Assembly: GCA_002480925.1 (NCBI GenBank)
Contig: DLDA01000019.1
Location: 1 to 47,660 of the forward strand
Direction: 5' to 3'
Source: Lachnospiraceae bacterium UBA7784
GTDB lineage: Bacteria > Bacillota > Clostridia > Lachnospirales > Lachnospiraceae
Length of the DNA: 47,660 nucleotides
Shown here: positions 8,202-17,460 of the stretch, one piece after another
Layout of the letters: each line of letters opens with the position of its first letter
How positions within the stretch are numbered: the first letter of the stretch is position 1
Notes under the pieces: model-generated
What the model was told of the DNA's origin: nothing
The model's database searches: none
Seen by the model: the letters and a program-made list of their open reading frames with translations, nothing else
Translations under genes and position numbers: made by a program

Positions 8202-9848
8202 ATGAAGAACTTTATTGAAGAGGAAATTGACAAGGACTTAGAGAGCGGACGTTTCGATCATGTCGTTACCAGATTTCCTCCGGAGCCGAATGGATTCCTC
8301 CATATAGGACACGCAAAGAGTATCCTTCTGAACTATGGACTGGCTCAGGAATACCATGGACAGTTCCATATGAGATTTGATGATACAAATCCTACCAAGG
8401 AAAGATCTGAATTCGTAGATGCGATCCAGGAGGACATCAGATGGCTTGGAGCCAAATGGGAAAAGACCATGTATGCTTCAGACTATTTTGAGCAGATGTA
8501 TGAGTATGCGGTAAAGCTCATCAAGAAGGGTAAGGCCTATGCATCTGATCTCTCAGCTGACCAGATCAGGGAATACAGGGGAACCCTTACAGAACCTGGT
8601 GAAAAGGACCCGAATTCCGACCGTCCTGTAAGTGAGTCGCTTCAGATATTTTCCGATATGAGAGATGGAAAGTACAAGGACGGAGAAATGGTCATCCGGG
8701 CAAGGATAGATATGTCTTCGCCAAATATCAATATGAGGGATCCTGTCATATACAGGGTGGCTCATATGACTCATCAGAGACAGGGTGATAAGTGGTGCAT
8801 CTATCCTATGTATGATTTCGCCCATCCTATAGAGGATGCGATAGAGGGTGTCACTCATTCCATCTGTACTCTCGAGTTTGAGGATCACAGACCTCTTTAC
8901 AACTGGGTAGTAGAGGAATGTGAATTCGAGAATCCTCCGAGACAGATAGAGTTTGCCAAGCTTTATCTGAAGAATGTGGTAACAGGCAAGAGATACATAA
9001 AGAAGCTTGTAGAGGATGGCATAGTAGATGGCTGGGATGATCCGAGACTTGTGTCTATAGCAGGACTTCGCAGAAGAGGCTATACGCCTGAATCGATCAG
9101 GAGATTTGTCGAGCTTGCAGGAGTAAGCAAGGCCAATTCCATAGCAGAGTATCCTATGCTGGAATACTGCATCAGAGAGGACTTAAAGACAAAGGTTTCC
9201 CGCATTATGGCTGTCCTTGATCCGATAGAGCTTGTGATAGACAATTATCCTGATGGAGCGAGCGAGAAGCTTACAGTAAAGAACAATGTAGAGAATCCTG
9301 ATCTGGGTGAAAGAGAGGTCACATTCTCAAAGCATCTTTATATAGAAAAGAGCGACTTCATGGAGGTACCCGTAAAGAAGTATTTCCGTATGTTTCCTGG
9401 TAATGAGGTCCGTCTTATGAATGCCTATTTTGTCACCTGCACAGGAGTAGATAAGGATGAAAACGGCAATATCATAAGGATACATGCGACCTATGATCCG
9501 GCTACCAGAGGCGGAGATTCTCCGGATGGAAGAAAGGTAAAGGGAACCATACACTGGGTGGATAAGGAGAGCGCATTCAAGGCTACGGTAAGGCTTTATC
9601 AGAATATCATCGATGAGGAAAAGGGAGTCTACAATGAGGATAATAGCCTGAATCTGAATCCTGATTCTCTTATCGTAAAGGAGGCCTATATTGAAAGCTC
9701 CGTAAAGGAGGCAACTGCCTATCAGAGCTTCCAGTTCGTGCGTAACGGATTCTTTACGGTAGACTGCAAGGATTCGAAGAAGGGAGAGCCTGTTTTCAAC
9801 CGGATCGTTTCCTTGAAGAGCTCGTTTAGGTTACCGGCAGAGAACTAG
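8202..9848 (+). CDS. glnS: Glutaminyl-tRNA synthetase
   Basis: 548 residues, normal length for bacterial GlnRS. Charges tRNA-Gln directly with glutamine. The class I signature HIGH is at residues 34-37 within PPEPNGFLHIGHAKS. The FDDTNP motif and WDDPRLVSIAGLRRRGYTPE are GlnRS-type rather than GluRS-type. The KMSKS-equivalent loop reads VVTGKRYIKKLV near residue 260 where E. coli has VMSKR, a variant I recall from other clostridial GlnRS proteins. The start follows AAGGAGT by 9 nt. Many Firmicutes make Gln-tRNA only through GatCAB, so a dedicated GlnRS fits the Clostridia subset that carries both routes. Confidence 0.96.
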   Translation: MKNFIEEEIDKDLESGRFDHVVTRFPPEPNGFLHIGHAKSILLNYGLAQEYHGQFHMRFDDTNPTKERSEFVDAIQEDIRWLGAKWEKTMYASDYFEQMYEYAVKLIKKGKAYASDLSADQIREYRGTLTEPGEKDPNSDRPVSESLQIFSDMRDGKYKDGEMVIRARIDMSSPNINMRDPVIYRVAHMTHQRQGDKWCIYPMYDFAHPIEDAIEGVTHSICTLEFEDHRPLYNWVVEECEFENPPRQIEFAKLYLKNVVTGKRYIKKLVEDGIVDGWDDPRLVSIAGLRRRGYTPESIRRFVELAGVSKANSIAEYPMLEYCIREDLKTKVSRIMAVLDPIELVIDNYPDGASEKLTVKNNVENPDLGEREVTFSKHLYIEKSDFMEVPVKKYFRMFPGNEVRLMNAYFVTCTGVDKDENGNIIRIHATYDPATRGGDSPDGRKVKGTIHWVDKESAFKATVRLYQNIIDEEKGVYNEDNSLNLNPDSLIVKEAYIESSVKEATAYQSFQFVRNGFFTVDCKDSKKGEPVFNRIVSLKSSFRLPAEN

Positions 9849-9864
9849 TTTTGGAGGATTTGCA

Positions 9865-10710
9865 ATGAATCTGTTATCAGGTTTGGAAAAGTTCGGGATC
9901 AAGGCCGACGGGGATCTTGACATCACTAAAAATCCCGGACAGCAGAAGGATTCCAAGGGCAGGGAGATAAAGAAGACTGCCATTGAGGATCTCACAGAGA
10001 AGGATCTGCTTCTGCAGAAGTCGGTCCAGTGTCCTATCTGCGATCATAAGTTCAAGGTGCTTGCAGTAAAGAGCGGAAAGGTAAAGAGGATAGGAGCGGA
10101 TGCAGATACCCGTCCTCGTTATCACAATATAGACACGATAAAGTACGATGCCATAGTCTGTCCGCATTGCGGATATGCAGCCCTTACCAAGTATTTCGAG
10201 CATCTTTCAGCTACACAGATGAGATGGGTAAAGGAAGCAGTCTGCAGCAAGTTTACTCCGCTTTCTGATGATGTGCCTGAGACATATTCTCCGGATGAGG
10301 CAGTCGACAGATACAAACTTGCTCTTGTTTCTGCAATGGCAAAGCATGCCAGGACCTCGGAAAAGGCACTTATATGTCTTAGGATAGCCTGGATCAGGCG
10401 TGACCAGATAAAGGAAATCCCTGACCATACTCCTGAGCAGCTGCATAAGAGAGCAGAGCTCATAGAGGAATACAACGGATTCTACAGGCAGGCCTATGAT
10501 GGATTTGACCAGGCCTACAGTACAGAGACAGGACTCAACACAGTAAGCATAGAATATATAATGGCCAATATGGCTATACACTTCAAGGAGTATGGCAAGG
10601 CAAGCCAGCTGATCTCAAAGCTTCTTGGCAATCCGAATACGAATCCGAGAGTAAAGGACCGCTGCCTTGAGCTTAAGGAAACTGTAGTTAAGGCAACTAA
10701 GAAATCATGA
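9865..10710 (+). CDS. DUF2225 family protein
   Basis: 281 residues, a conserved clostridial family of unknown function. The N-terminal half holds a zinc-ribbon pair, CPICDHKF near residue 56 and CPHCGYAALTKYFEH near residue 98. Between them is the family-typical RYHNIDTIKYDAIVCP. The C-terminal half is helical with TPR-like character (ALICLRIAWIRRDQ, then FKEYGKASQLISKLL). It starts after GGAGGA, 17 nt downstream of glnS, and is probably co-transcribed with it. The domain pattern suggests a protein-binding scaffold, but no role is assigned. Confidence 0.88.
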   Translation: MNLLSGLEKFGIKADGDLDITKNPGQQKDSKGREIKKTAIEDLTEKDLLLQKSVQCPICDHKFKVLAVKSGKVKRIGADADTRPRYHNIDTIKYDAIVCPHCGYAALTKYFEHLSATQMRWVKEAVCSKFTPLSDDVPETYSPDEAVDRYKLALVSAMAKHARTSEKALICLRIAWIRRDQIKEIPDHTPEQLHKRAELIEEYNGFYRQAYDGFDQAYSTETGLNTVSIEYIMANMAIHFKEYGKASQLISKLLGNPNTNPRVKDRCLELKETVVKATKKS

Positions 10711-10763
10711 CCCCGCAGGGTGCGCAGGTCACAGATTCTTTGAAATAAGAAAGGAAAAAGAAA

Positions 10764-11849
10764 ATGAGTGAAAAGCTAAGAGTAGGTATCCTCGGAGGAA
10801 CAGGAATGGTAGGACAGCGTTTTATCGCTATTCTTGAGAATCATCCCTGGTTTGAGGTGACAGAGATCGCTGCATCTCCAAGAAGTGCGGGAAAGACATA
10901 CGAGGAGTGCGTTAAGGACCGCTGGAAGATGGATACTCCTATTCCGGAGGCTGTAAAGAATATAGTAGTAAAGAACGTAAACGATGTTGAAGAGGTTTCA
11001 AAGGACGTAGACTTCTGCTTCTCAGCCGTTGATATGAAAAAGGATGAGATAAAGGCAATCGAGGAAGCTTATGCAAAGACCGAGACTCCTGTCGTTTCCA
11101 ATAACTCAGCACATCGCTGGACACCGGATGTGCCTATGGTAGTTCCGGAGATCAATCCAGAGCATTTCGAGGTTATAGAGTCACAGAAGAAGAGACTTGG
11201 GACAAAGCGCGGATTCATTGCGGTTAAGCCTAACTGCTCTATCCAGTCCTATGCTCCTGTCCTTACCTCATGGATGAAGTTCCATCCTACAGAAGCAGTT
11301 GTTTCAACCTATCAGGCTATCTCAGGCGCTGGAAAGACCTTTAAGGACTGGCCGGAGATGGAAGGAAACATTATTCCATACATTGGCGGAGAGGAAGAGA
11401 AGTCAGAAAGAGAGCCGCTCCGTCTCTGGGGTAAGGTAGAGAACGGACAGATAGTCCCTTCAGACTGCATGAAGATCACCTCCCAGTGTATAAGGGTACC
11501 GATCCTTTATGGACATACAGCAACAGTTTTCGTAAACTTTGCAGATAATCCTACAAAGCAGGAGCTTATCGATGCCATGACCTCATTTTCAGGACTTCCT
11601 CAGGAGCTTGATCTTCCAAGCGCTCCTAAGCAGTTCATCCGTTATATGGAAGAGGATGACAGACCTCAGGTAAGGCTCGATGTGAACTATGAGAACGGAA
11701 TGGGAATAACAATAGGCCGTCTCCGCGAGGATTCTATCTTTGACTGGAAGTTCGTAGGTCTTTCCCACAACACTATGAGAGGCGCTGCAGGTGGAGCTGT
11801 GCTCTGCGCTGAGCTTCTTAAGGCAAAGGGATATATTGAGGCAAAATAA
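10764..11849 (+). CDS. asd: Aspartate-semialdehyde dehydrogenase
   Basis: 361 residues. Reduces aspartyl-4-phosphate to aspartate semialdehyde with NADPH, the branch step to lysine/diaminopimelate, threonine and methionine. The N-terminal Rossmann motif is GILGGTGMVGQRF. The catalytic cysteine is C158 in KPNCSIQSYAP. The sequence (SNNSAHRWTPDVP, SAGKTYEECV) matches the archaeal/fungal-like subgroup of ASADH rather than the E. coli type. It starts after AAGGAAAAAG and is preceded by 53 nt containing only a weak dyad. No lysC or dap gene is adjacent. Confidence 0.95.
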   Translation: MSEKLRVGILGGTGMVGQRFIAILENHPWFEVTEIAASPRSAGKTYEECVKDRWKMDTPIPEAVKNIVVKNVNDVEEVSKDVDFCFSAVDMKKDEIKAIEEAYAKTETPVVSNNSAHRWTPDVPMVVPEINPEHFEVIESQKKRLGTKRGFIAVKPNCSIQSYAPVLTSWMKFHPTEAVVSTYQAISGAGKTFKDWPEMEGNIIPYIGGEEEKSEREPLRLWGKVENGQIVPSDCMKITSQCIRVPILYGHTATVFVNFADNPTKQELIDAMTSFSGLPQELDLPSAPKQFIRYMEEDDRPQVRLDVNYENGMGITIGRLREDSIFDWKFVGLSHNTMRGAAGGAVLCAELLKAKGYIEAK

Positions 11850-11859
11850 AACGGTCTGT

Positions 11860-11879
11860 CGCGGGAGCCTTATCCCGCG
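11860..11879 (+). other. Intergenic GC-rich hairpin between asd and topoisomerase gene
   Basis: Perfect 7-bp stem CGCGGGA (11860-11866) with TCCCGCG (11873-11879) and a 6-nt loop. There is no T-run after it and AAAGGAGG follows, so it is more likely an mRNA processing or stability hairpin, or a weak attenuator, than a full terminator. Confidence 0.5.
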
Positions 11880-11903
11880 GCGCCAATAATAAAAGGAGGA
11901 TGT

Positions 11904-13982
11904 ATGGGGAAAAATCTTTTCATAGCTGAAAAACCAATGGTCGCGAGAGCTTTCGCGGCCGTTTTTGATGATAATCTGGTAAAGCATGACGGCTATCTGG
12001 AGGGTAATTCGACAGTTGTGACCTGGTGCGTAGGACATCTTGTCACAATGAGCTACCCTGAGGTCTATGACGAGAAATATAAGAAATGGTCCTTTGACAC
12101 CCTGCCTTTTATTCCGGATAAGTTCAGATATGAGGTTATTCCAGGAGTAAAAAAGCAGTTCAAAATAGTAAGCGGACTACTGAACAGAGATGATGTTGAA
12201 AGGATCTATGTCTGTACCGACTCCGGACGGGAGGGAGAATATATCTACCGTCTTGTTCGTGATATGGCAGGAGTCCATGGCAAGGATGAGAGAAGGGTCT
12301 GGATAGATTCGCAGACAGATGAGGAGATAAAACGCGGTATCAGAGAAGCTAAGCCTGAAAGTGAATACGATTCACTTGCAGATGCTGCCTATCTGCGCGC
12401 CAAGGAAGATTATCTGATGGGGATCAATTTTTCCAGGCTCCTTACTCTTAAGTACGGAAACAGGATGGCATCCTTTCTAAACACCAGATACCAGGTCATA
12501 GCAGTAGGAAGGGTCATGACTTGTGTGCTTGGGATGGTAGTCCGCCGCGAGATAGAAATCAGGCAGTTTGTAAGGACTCCGTTTTACAGGCTGATAGCAA
12601 ATACAGCTGACGGGCTTGCTCTCGAATGGAGGAGCCAGAAGCTCTCCTTCTATAATGGCTCAGATCTTCTTTATAAGGAAAACGGCTTTAATGAAAGATC
12701 TGGTGCTACAGGACTTGCCTCTCTCCTTTGCAAAGGAGATATTTTTCCCGACAAGGCACCTGACCAAGGGCCTGATATGGCTGCGTGCGACCTTACGATG
12801 AAGGTTCTTTCAGTCCAGAAAAAGGATGAGAGAAAGAATCCTCCTCTTCTATACAATCTGGCTGAGATACAAAACGACGCATCCAAGTTCTTCAAGATAT
12901 CCCCTGACCAGACCCTTACTATAATCCAGTCACTGTATGAGAAAAAGCTCGTTACCTATCCCAGGACCGATGCCAGGGTGCTTTCCTCAGCTATCGCAAA
13001 GGAGATAGATAAGAACATAAGGGGCCTTAAGAATCTGGCTCCATTTTCATCATTTTGCGACGAGATCCTTTCTAGCGGCTCCTATAAGAATATAGGAAAG
13101 ACCAGATATACCGATGACAGGAAGATCACGGACCATTATGCCATAATACCGACAGGCCAGGGACTTTCTGCCTTAAAGAGCCTGAATCCTACAGAGCAGA
13201 GGGTCTATGAGACTATAGCAAGGAGGTTTCTGGCAATATTCTATCCCCAGGCAGTCTATAAGAAGACCGCTATCGAGGCAGAGGCAGCCCTTTCGGGAGA
13301 GGATCATAAGAGCTACAGCGAGCACTTCTATGCCAATGACAGATATCTGTCGAGCGAGGGATATCTGAAGGTAATGAATTATTCTTTCATGAAAAACAAG
13401 GACCAGTCAGGCTCGGCTAACAAAAGCCTTTCTTCTATAAAGAAAGGTGACCTTATAAGTGCTAGCTCACTTGAGATAAAGGAGGGGGAGACAAAGCCGC
13501 CTAAACGTTATACATCGGGTTCAATGATACTTGCGATGGAAAACGCCGGATCGCTTATAGAGGATGATGAGCTAAGAGAGCAGATCCGCTCAAACGGGAT
13601 CGGAACCTCGGCGACCAGAGCCGGTATACTTGAAAAGCTGGTAAAGAACAGATATCTGTCCCTTAATAAAAAGACTCAGGTGATCACTCCGACGCTTACA
13701 GGAGAGATGATATACTATGTCGTGGGATATTCCATAAGGCCAATGCTAAATCCTACCCTTACAGCAAGCTGGGAGAAGGGGCTTTCACAGGTAGCTGATT
13801 CAGAAATAGACGAGAAGGACTATATGGGAAAGCTCTGTGACTTCATAAAGCAGTATACCGATATAGTAAAGAGACAGGATAATGGAGCTGTGCTTACTAG
13901 GTGCTTCAGATACGCCTCCGGATTCTATAAGGAGGGCTCTTATGGCGGAGTCGGTAAAAGGAAGACATCTAAGAAAAAATAA
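11904..13982 (+). CDS. topB: DNA topoisomerase III (type IA)
   Basis: 692 residues. Relaxes and decatenates DNA by cutting one strand. The Toprim domain has E9 in FIAEKP and the acidic motif CTDSGREGEYIYR (residues 104-116), the TopB-like TDxGREGE form. The active-site tyrosine is Y352 in LVTYPRTDARVL. The toroid helices include LGMVVRREIEIRQF and the C-terminal GIGTSATRAGILEKL. No C-terminal zinc-ribbon repeats of the TopA kind are present. The start follows AAAGGAGGA by 5 nt. This is a chromosomal TopB-like enzyme with no conjugation genes nearby. Confidence 0.93.
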   Translation: MGKNLFIAEKPMVARAFAAVFDDNLVKHDGYLEGNSTVVTWCVGHLVTMSYPEVYDEKYKKWSFDTLPFIPDKFRYEVIPGVKKQFKIVSGLLNRDDVERIYVCTDSGREGEYIYRLVRDMAGVHGKDERRVWIDSQTDEEIKRGIREAKPESEYDSLADAAYLRAKEDYLMGINFSRLLTLKYGNRMASFLNTRYQVIAVGRVMTCVLGMVVRREIEIRQFVRTPFYRLIANTADGLALEWRSQKLSFYNGSDLLYKENGFNERSGATGLASLLCKGDIFPDKAPDQGPDMAACDLTMKVLSVQKKDERKNPPLLYNLAEIQNDASKFFKISPDQTLTIIQSLYEKKLVTYPRTDARVLSSAIAKEIDKNIRGLKNLAPFSSFCDEILSSGSYKNIGKTRYTDDRKITDHYAIIPTGQGLSALKSLNPTEQRVYETIARRFLAIFYPQAVYKKTAIEAEAALSGEDHKSYSEHFYANDRYLSSEGYLKVMNYSFMKNKDQSGSANKSLSSIKKGDLISASSLEIKEGETKPPKRYTSGSMILAMENAGSLIEDDELREQIRSNGIGTSATRAGILEKLVKNRYLSLNKKTQVITPTLTGEMIYYVVGYSIRPMLNPTLTASWEKGLSQVADSEIDEKDYMGKLCDFIKQYTDIVKRQDNGAVLTRCFRYASGFYKEGSYGGVGKRKTSKKK

Positions 13983-13991
13983 GGAGAAACC

Positions 13992-14720
13992 ATGCTTCGT
14001 GTTACATTCATTCATCAAAGCTCATTTGTCGTAGAGACTGATACGAAACAGATAGTCTTTGACTATTTTCCGGCATCCGCTATAAGAGAGCCTGTTTTTC
14101 ACGGCAAGGAGCCGCTCTTTTCGGCGGACAAGCCTCTCTATGTCTTTGCGTCCAACTGTCATGGAGACCATTTTTCAAAAGAGGTCCTTAAATGGGCAGA
14201 GGAAAGGGAGACGCATTATTTTTTCTCATCAGACATCAGGCCGGTCCTTGGAAAAGGCCAGGGACAGAATATAAAGTATCTTGGACCGAATACCTCCTGC
14301 GAGGCAAACGGGGTAAAGGTGTCTACGCTAAGGAGCAATGACGCCGGTGTAGCCTTTATAGTAGAGACAGACGGGCTTACCATTTATCATGCTGGAGACC
14401 TTTCTGTATGGAATGTAGATAGTGATGGCAACAGACTTTATGCGGATCTCTATGGAGGAGGCTACAAAAGACAGATCAGAGGGCTTGAAAACAGGCACAT
14501 AGATATAGGCTTTGTGGTTCTCGATCCGCGGATAGGAGCAGGCGCATACAAGGGGATAGAGTATTTCCTTACCCATGTAGACTGCGATCTTGTTTTTCCT
14601 ATGGGCTGCTGGGAGGATTACAGGGCAATAGAGAGCTTCAGGAGACTTCCCCAGATAGTAAGGCTTAAGGACAAGGTCATAGATATCGACCGGGATAATA
14701 TCATATTCAATATTGACTGA
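13992..14720 (+). CDS. Metallo-beta-lactamase-fold protein with degraded metal site
   Basis: 242 residues, full-length for small UlaG-like MBL proteins of Firmicutes. The usual HxHxDH signature reads N55-C-H57-G-D59-H60, so the first His is Asn. The second site HAGD (H133, D136) is kept. The last expected His, in a segment normally of the form FPMHxWxDY, is Gly205 in FPMGCWEDY. The remaining fold landmarks (SNDAGVAFIVE, DPRIGAGAYKG) are intact and the gene is open, so this is not simple decay. Hydrolase activity is doubtful; a one-metal enzyme or a binding protein are alternatives. It starts after AAGGAGA, 10 nt downstream of topB. Confidence 0.85.
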   Translation: MLRVTFIHQSSFVVETDTKQIVFDYFPASAIREPVFHGKEPLFSADKPLYVFASNCHGDHFSKEVLKWAEERETHYFFSSDIRPVLGKGQGQNIKYLGPNTSCEANGVKVSTLRSNDAGVAFIVETDGLTIYHAGDLSVWNVDSDGNRLYADLYGGGYKRQIRGLENRHIDIGFVVLDPRIGAGAYKGIEYFLTHVDCDLVFPMGCWEDYRAIESFRRLPQIVRLKDKVIDIDRDNIIFNID

Positions 14721-14742
14721 ATTGCTGAAAAAAGAGTATAAT
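14713..14742 (+). promoter_or_regulatory. Sigma-A promoter of alaS
   Basis: TTGACT (14713-14718), 18-nt spacer, TATAAT (14737-14742). The -35 box overlaps the last codons and stop of the preceding MBL-fold gene. The predicted leader is only about 35 nt. Confidence 0.8.
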
Positions 14743-14783
14743 TGTTATTTGGTAAAATTACTTTTTTAAGGAGATTTATAACC

Positions 14784-17459
14784 ATGAAATACGGAGTAAA
14801 TGAGCTTCGAAGAATGTATCTGAATTTCTTCGAGAGCAAGGGACATCTCGTAATGAAAAGCTTTTCACTTGTGCCCCACAATGATGATTCGCTTCTTCTG
14901 ATAAACGCAGGAATGGCACCACTCAAGCCATATTTTACAGGCCAGGAGATACCGCCAAGGAGAAGGGTGACGACCTGTCAGAAGTGCGTAAGGACAGGAG
15001 ATATAGAGAATGTGGGAAAGACAGCAAGGCATCTGACCTTCTTTGAGATGCTCGGGAATTTCTCCTTCGGTGACTACTTCAAGAGAGAGGCAATACACTG
15101 GTCATGGGAGTTCCTTACAGAGGTTTTAGGTCTTGAGCCGGACAGGCTCTATCCTTCTATCTATGGAGAGGATGATGAGGCCTTTAATATCTGGAACAAG
15201 GAGATCGGCGTTCCTGCCGAGAGGATATACAGATTCTATCGCGATCCCAAGACCGGAGAGTGCGATAACTTCTGGGAGCATGGTGCAGGCCCTTGTGGAC
15301 CGTGCTCTGAGATCTATTATGACAGAGGCGAGAAGCACGGCAATGGCCCTGAGGACGTTATGGGTGGAGAGGGCGACCGTTTCATGGAGGTATGGAACAA
15401 CGTTTTCACCCAGTTCTATAATGACGGACATGGCAATTATTCAGAGCTTGTCCAGAAGAATATAGATACAGGAATGGGACTTGAGAGACTTGCAGTTGTA
15501 ATGCAGGATGTTGATTCCGTTTTTGATATCGATACCATGAAGGCTATAAGAGACGCAGTATGCTCCCTTTCAGGAAAGACCTATCAGACGGATGAAAAGG
15601 ATGATGTTTCGATCAGGCTTATAACAGACCATATCAGATCGACGACATTCATGATAAGTGATGGTATCCTTCCTTCCAATGAGGGAAGAGGATATGTGTT
15701 AAGACGTCTTATCAGAAGAGCTGCCCGTCACGGAAGGATGCTGGGGATAAAGGGCGAGTTTATGGGTAAGCTTGCCGATGTGGTGATCCGTGAGAGCCAC
15801 GACGGATATCCTGAGCTCCTTGAAAAGCAGGAGTTTATCAGAAGAGTCCTTACTGAGGAGGAGCACAAGTTCAATGCGACTATAGATCAGGGACTTTCTA
15901 TCCTCTCGGAGCTAGAGGATGATCTCTCATCAAGGAATGAAAAGGTCCTTTCAGGAAAGGATGCCTTCAGGCTTTATGATACCTATGGCTTCCCTGTGGA
16001 TCTGACAAACGAGATCCTCGAGGAAAAGGGCTTTAATGTAGATATGGACGGCTTCAAGGCAGCCATGGATGAGCAGAGGCAGAAGGCGAGGGATGCAAGA
16101 AAGACCTCCAATTACATGGGTAAGGCTGCAACTGTCTATGATGATATAGATAAGACCATTACAACTGAGTTCGTAGGCTATGATACTCTACATACGACAG
16201 CAAAGATCAGCTGTATGACCTCAGAGGTCGATCCAGAAAACGGGAAATACGGAGAAATAGTAAAGGCTCTTTCCAACGGAGAGAAGGGAACGATAATAAC
16301 AGATGTCACTCCTTTCTACGGTACCATGGGAGGACAGGTCGGAGATACAGGAGAGATCCGCACCGACAATGGAGTCTTTACGGTTACAGATACCATCCAT
16401 CTGCTGGGAGGCAGGGTAGGTCATGTCGGATATGTTTCTGACGGAGTGATCTCTATAGATGAGCCTGTAGAGATGTCAGTAGATCAGCAGAGAAGAGAGC
16501 GGATCTGCTGTAACCATTCGGCTACCCATCTGCTCCAGAGGGCCTTAAGGGATGTCCTTGGTGAGCATGTCCAGCAGGCCGGCTCATATCAGGATGATAA
16601 GGAGTTAAGGTTTGACTTTACACATTTCTCTGCAATGTCTGACGAGGAGCTTAAAGAGGTAGAGAGGCTTGTAAATGAGCGTATCCATGCCGGAGCAGAT
16701 GTAGTGACTGAGGTTATGAGCCTTGAGGATGCCAAGAAGACAGGAGCTATGGCACTGTTCGGAGAGAAGTACGGCGATAAGGTAAGAGTCGTAAAGATGG
16801 GAGATTTCTCCACAGAGCTCTGCGGAGGAACTCATGTGAAGAATACCAGAGAGATCGGCGCTATAAAGATCCTTTCCGAGAACGGAGTATCAAGCGGCGT
16901 CAGAAGGATAACTGCTCTTACCGGAGACAATATTCTTTCCTACTACAAGGACATGGAGGAAAAAATGGATCAGGTCCTTGCCGCTCTTAAGAGCCCGCTC
17001 AACAGCGCTCTCGACAAGGTAAATTCTCTCTACAATGAGATAAAGACCTTAAAGAGCGAGAATGAGTCCTTAAAGAGCAGCGCTGCAAAGGATGCTATCG
17101 GAAATATAAAGGATGATATAGAGGATATAGACGGAGTAAGCTTCTATGCCAAGGCGCTTAAGGGCGTCGGAGGCGGAGATCTTCGTTCTGTCGGAGACCA
17201 GATAAAGGAAGAGCTGAAGGACGGTGTAATATTCCTCGCTTCCGATAATGACGGCAAGGTAGCACTTCTTGCTATGGCTTCAGACGAGGCAGTAAAGAAG
17301 GGTGCACATGCCGGAAATCTGATAAAGGCTGTGGCTTCCATAGTAGGTGGAGGCGGAGGCGGACGAGCAAATATGGCTCAGGCCGGAGGAAGGGACGCTT
17401 CTAAGATCCCTGATGCCATAAAGGAGGCCTCAAGGGTACTTAAGGAACAGTTATCATAA
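14784..17459 (+). CDS. alaS: Alanyl-tRNA synthetase
   Basis: 891 residues. Charges tRNA-Ala and edits mischarged Ser/Gly. The N-terminal class II core begins MKYGVNELRRMYLNFFESKGH and includes GRGYVLRRLIRRA. The editing domain has the zinc pair in NHSATHLL (about residues 577-581) and CGGTH (about 679-683). The C-terminal DHHA1/C-Ala domain ends in GGGGGGRANMAQAGG. The start at 14784 is chosen because AAGGAGA lies 9 nt upstream and homologous proteins begin here; the in-frame TTG at 14742 is the last base of the -10 box region. It forms an operon with the next gene, which starts 1 nt after its stop. Confidence 0.97.
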   Translation: MKYGVNELRRMYLNFFESKGHLVMKSFSLVPHNDDSLLLINAGMAPLKPYFTGQEIPPRRRVTTCQKCVRTGDIENVGKTARHLTFFEMLGNFSFGDYFKREAIHWSWEFLTEVLGLEPDRLYPSIYGEDDEAFNIWNKEIGVPAERIYRFYRDPKTGECDNFWEHGAGPCGPCSEIYYDRGEKHGNGPEDVMGGEGDRFMEVWNNVFTQFYNDGHGNYSELVQKNIDTGMGLERLAVVMQDVDSVFDIDTMKAIRDAVCSLSGKTYQTDEKDDVSIRLITDHIRSTTFMISDGILPSNEGRGYVLRRLIRRAARHGRMLGIKGEFMGKLADVVIRESHDGYPELLEKQEFIRRVLTEEEHKFNATIDQGLSILSELEDDLSSRNEKVLSGKDAFRLYDTYGFPVDLTNEILEEKGFNVDMDGFKAAMDEQRQKARDARKTSNYMGKAATVYDDIDKTITTEFVGYDTLHTTAKISCMTSEVDPENGKYGEIVKALSNGEKGTIITDVTPFYGTMGGQVGDTGEIRTDNGVFTVTDTIHLLGGRVGHVGYVSDGVISIDEPVEMSVDQQRRERICCNHSATHLLQRALRDVLGEHVQQAGSYQDDKELRFDFTHFSAMSDEELKEVERLVNERIHAGADVVTEVMSLEDAKKTGAMALFGEKYGDKVRVVKMGDFSTELCGGTHVKNTREIGAIKILSENGVSSGVRRITALTGDNILSYYKDMEEKMDQVLAALKSPLNSALDKVNSLYNEIKTLKSENESLKSSAAKDAIGNIKDDIEDIDGVSFYAKALKGVGGGDLRSVGDQIKEELKDGVIFLASDNDGKVALLAMASDEAVKKGAHAGNLIKAVASIVGGGGGGRANMAQAGGRDASKIPDAIKEASRVLKEQLS

Positions 17460-17460
17460 T

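Noticed and set aside
11860..11879. Terminator between asd and topB
   Set aside because: The hairpin is strong but has no T-run and is followed at once by a ribosome site, so it is listed only as an intergenic hairpin.
14742..14783. Upstream TTG start of alaS
   Set aside because: It overlaps the -10 box, has no ribosome site, and adds residues not found in AlaRS proteins; ATG 14784 follows AAGGAGA.
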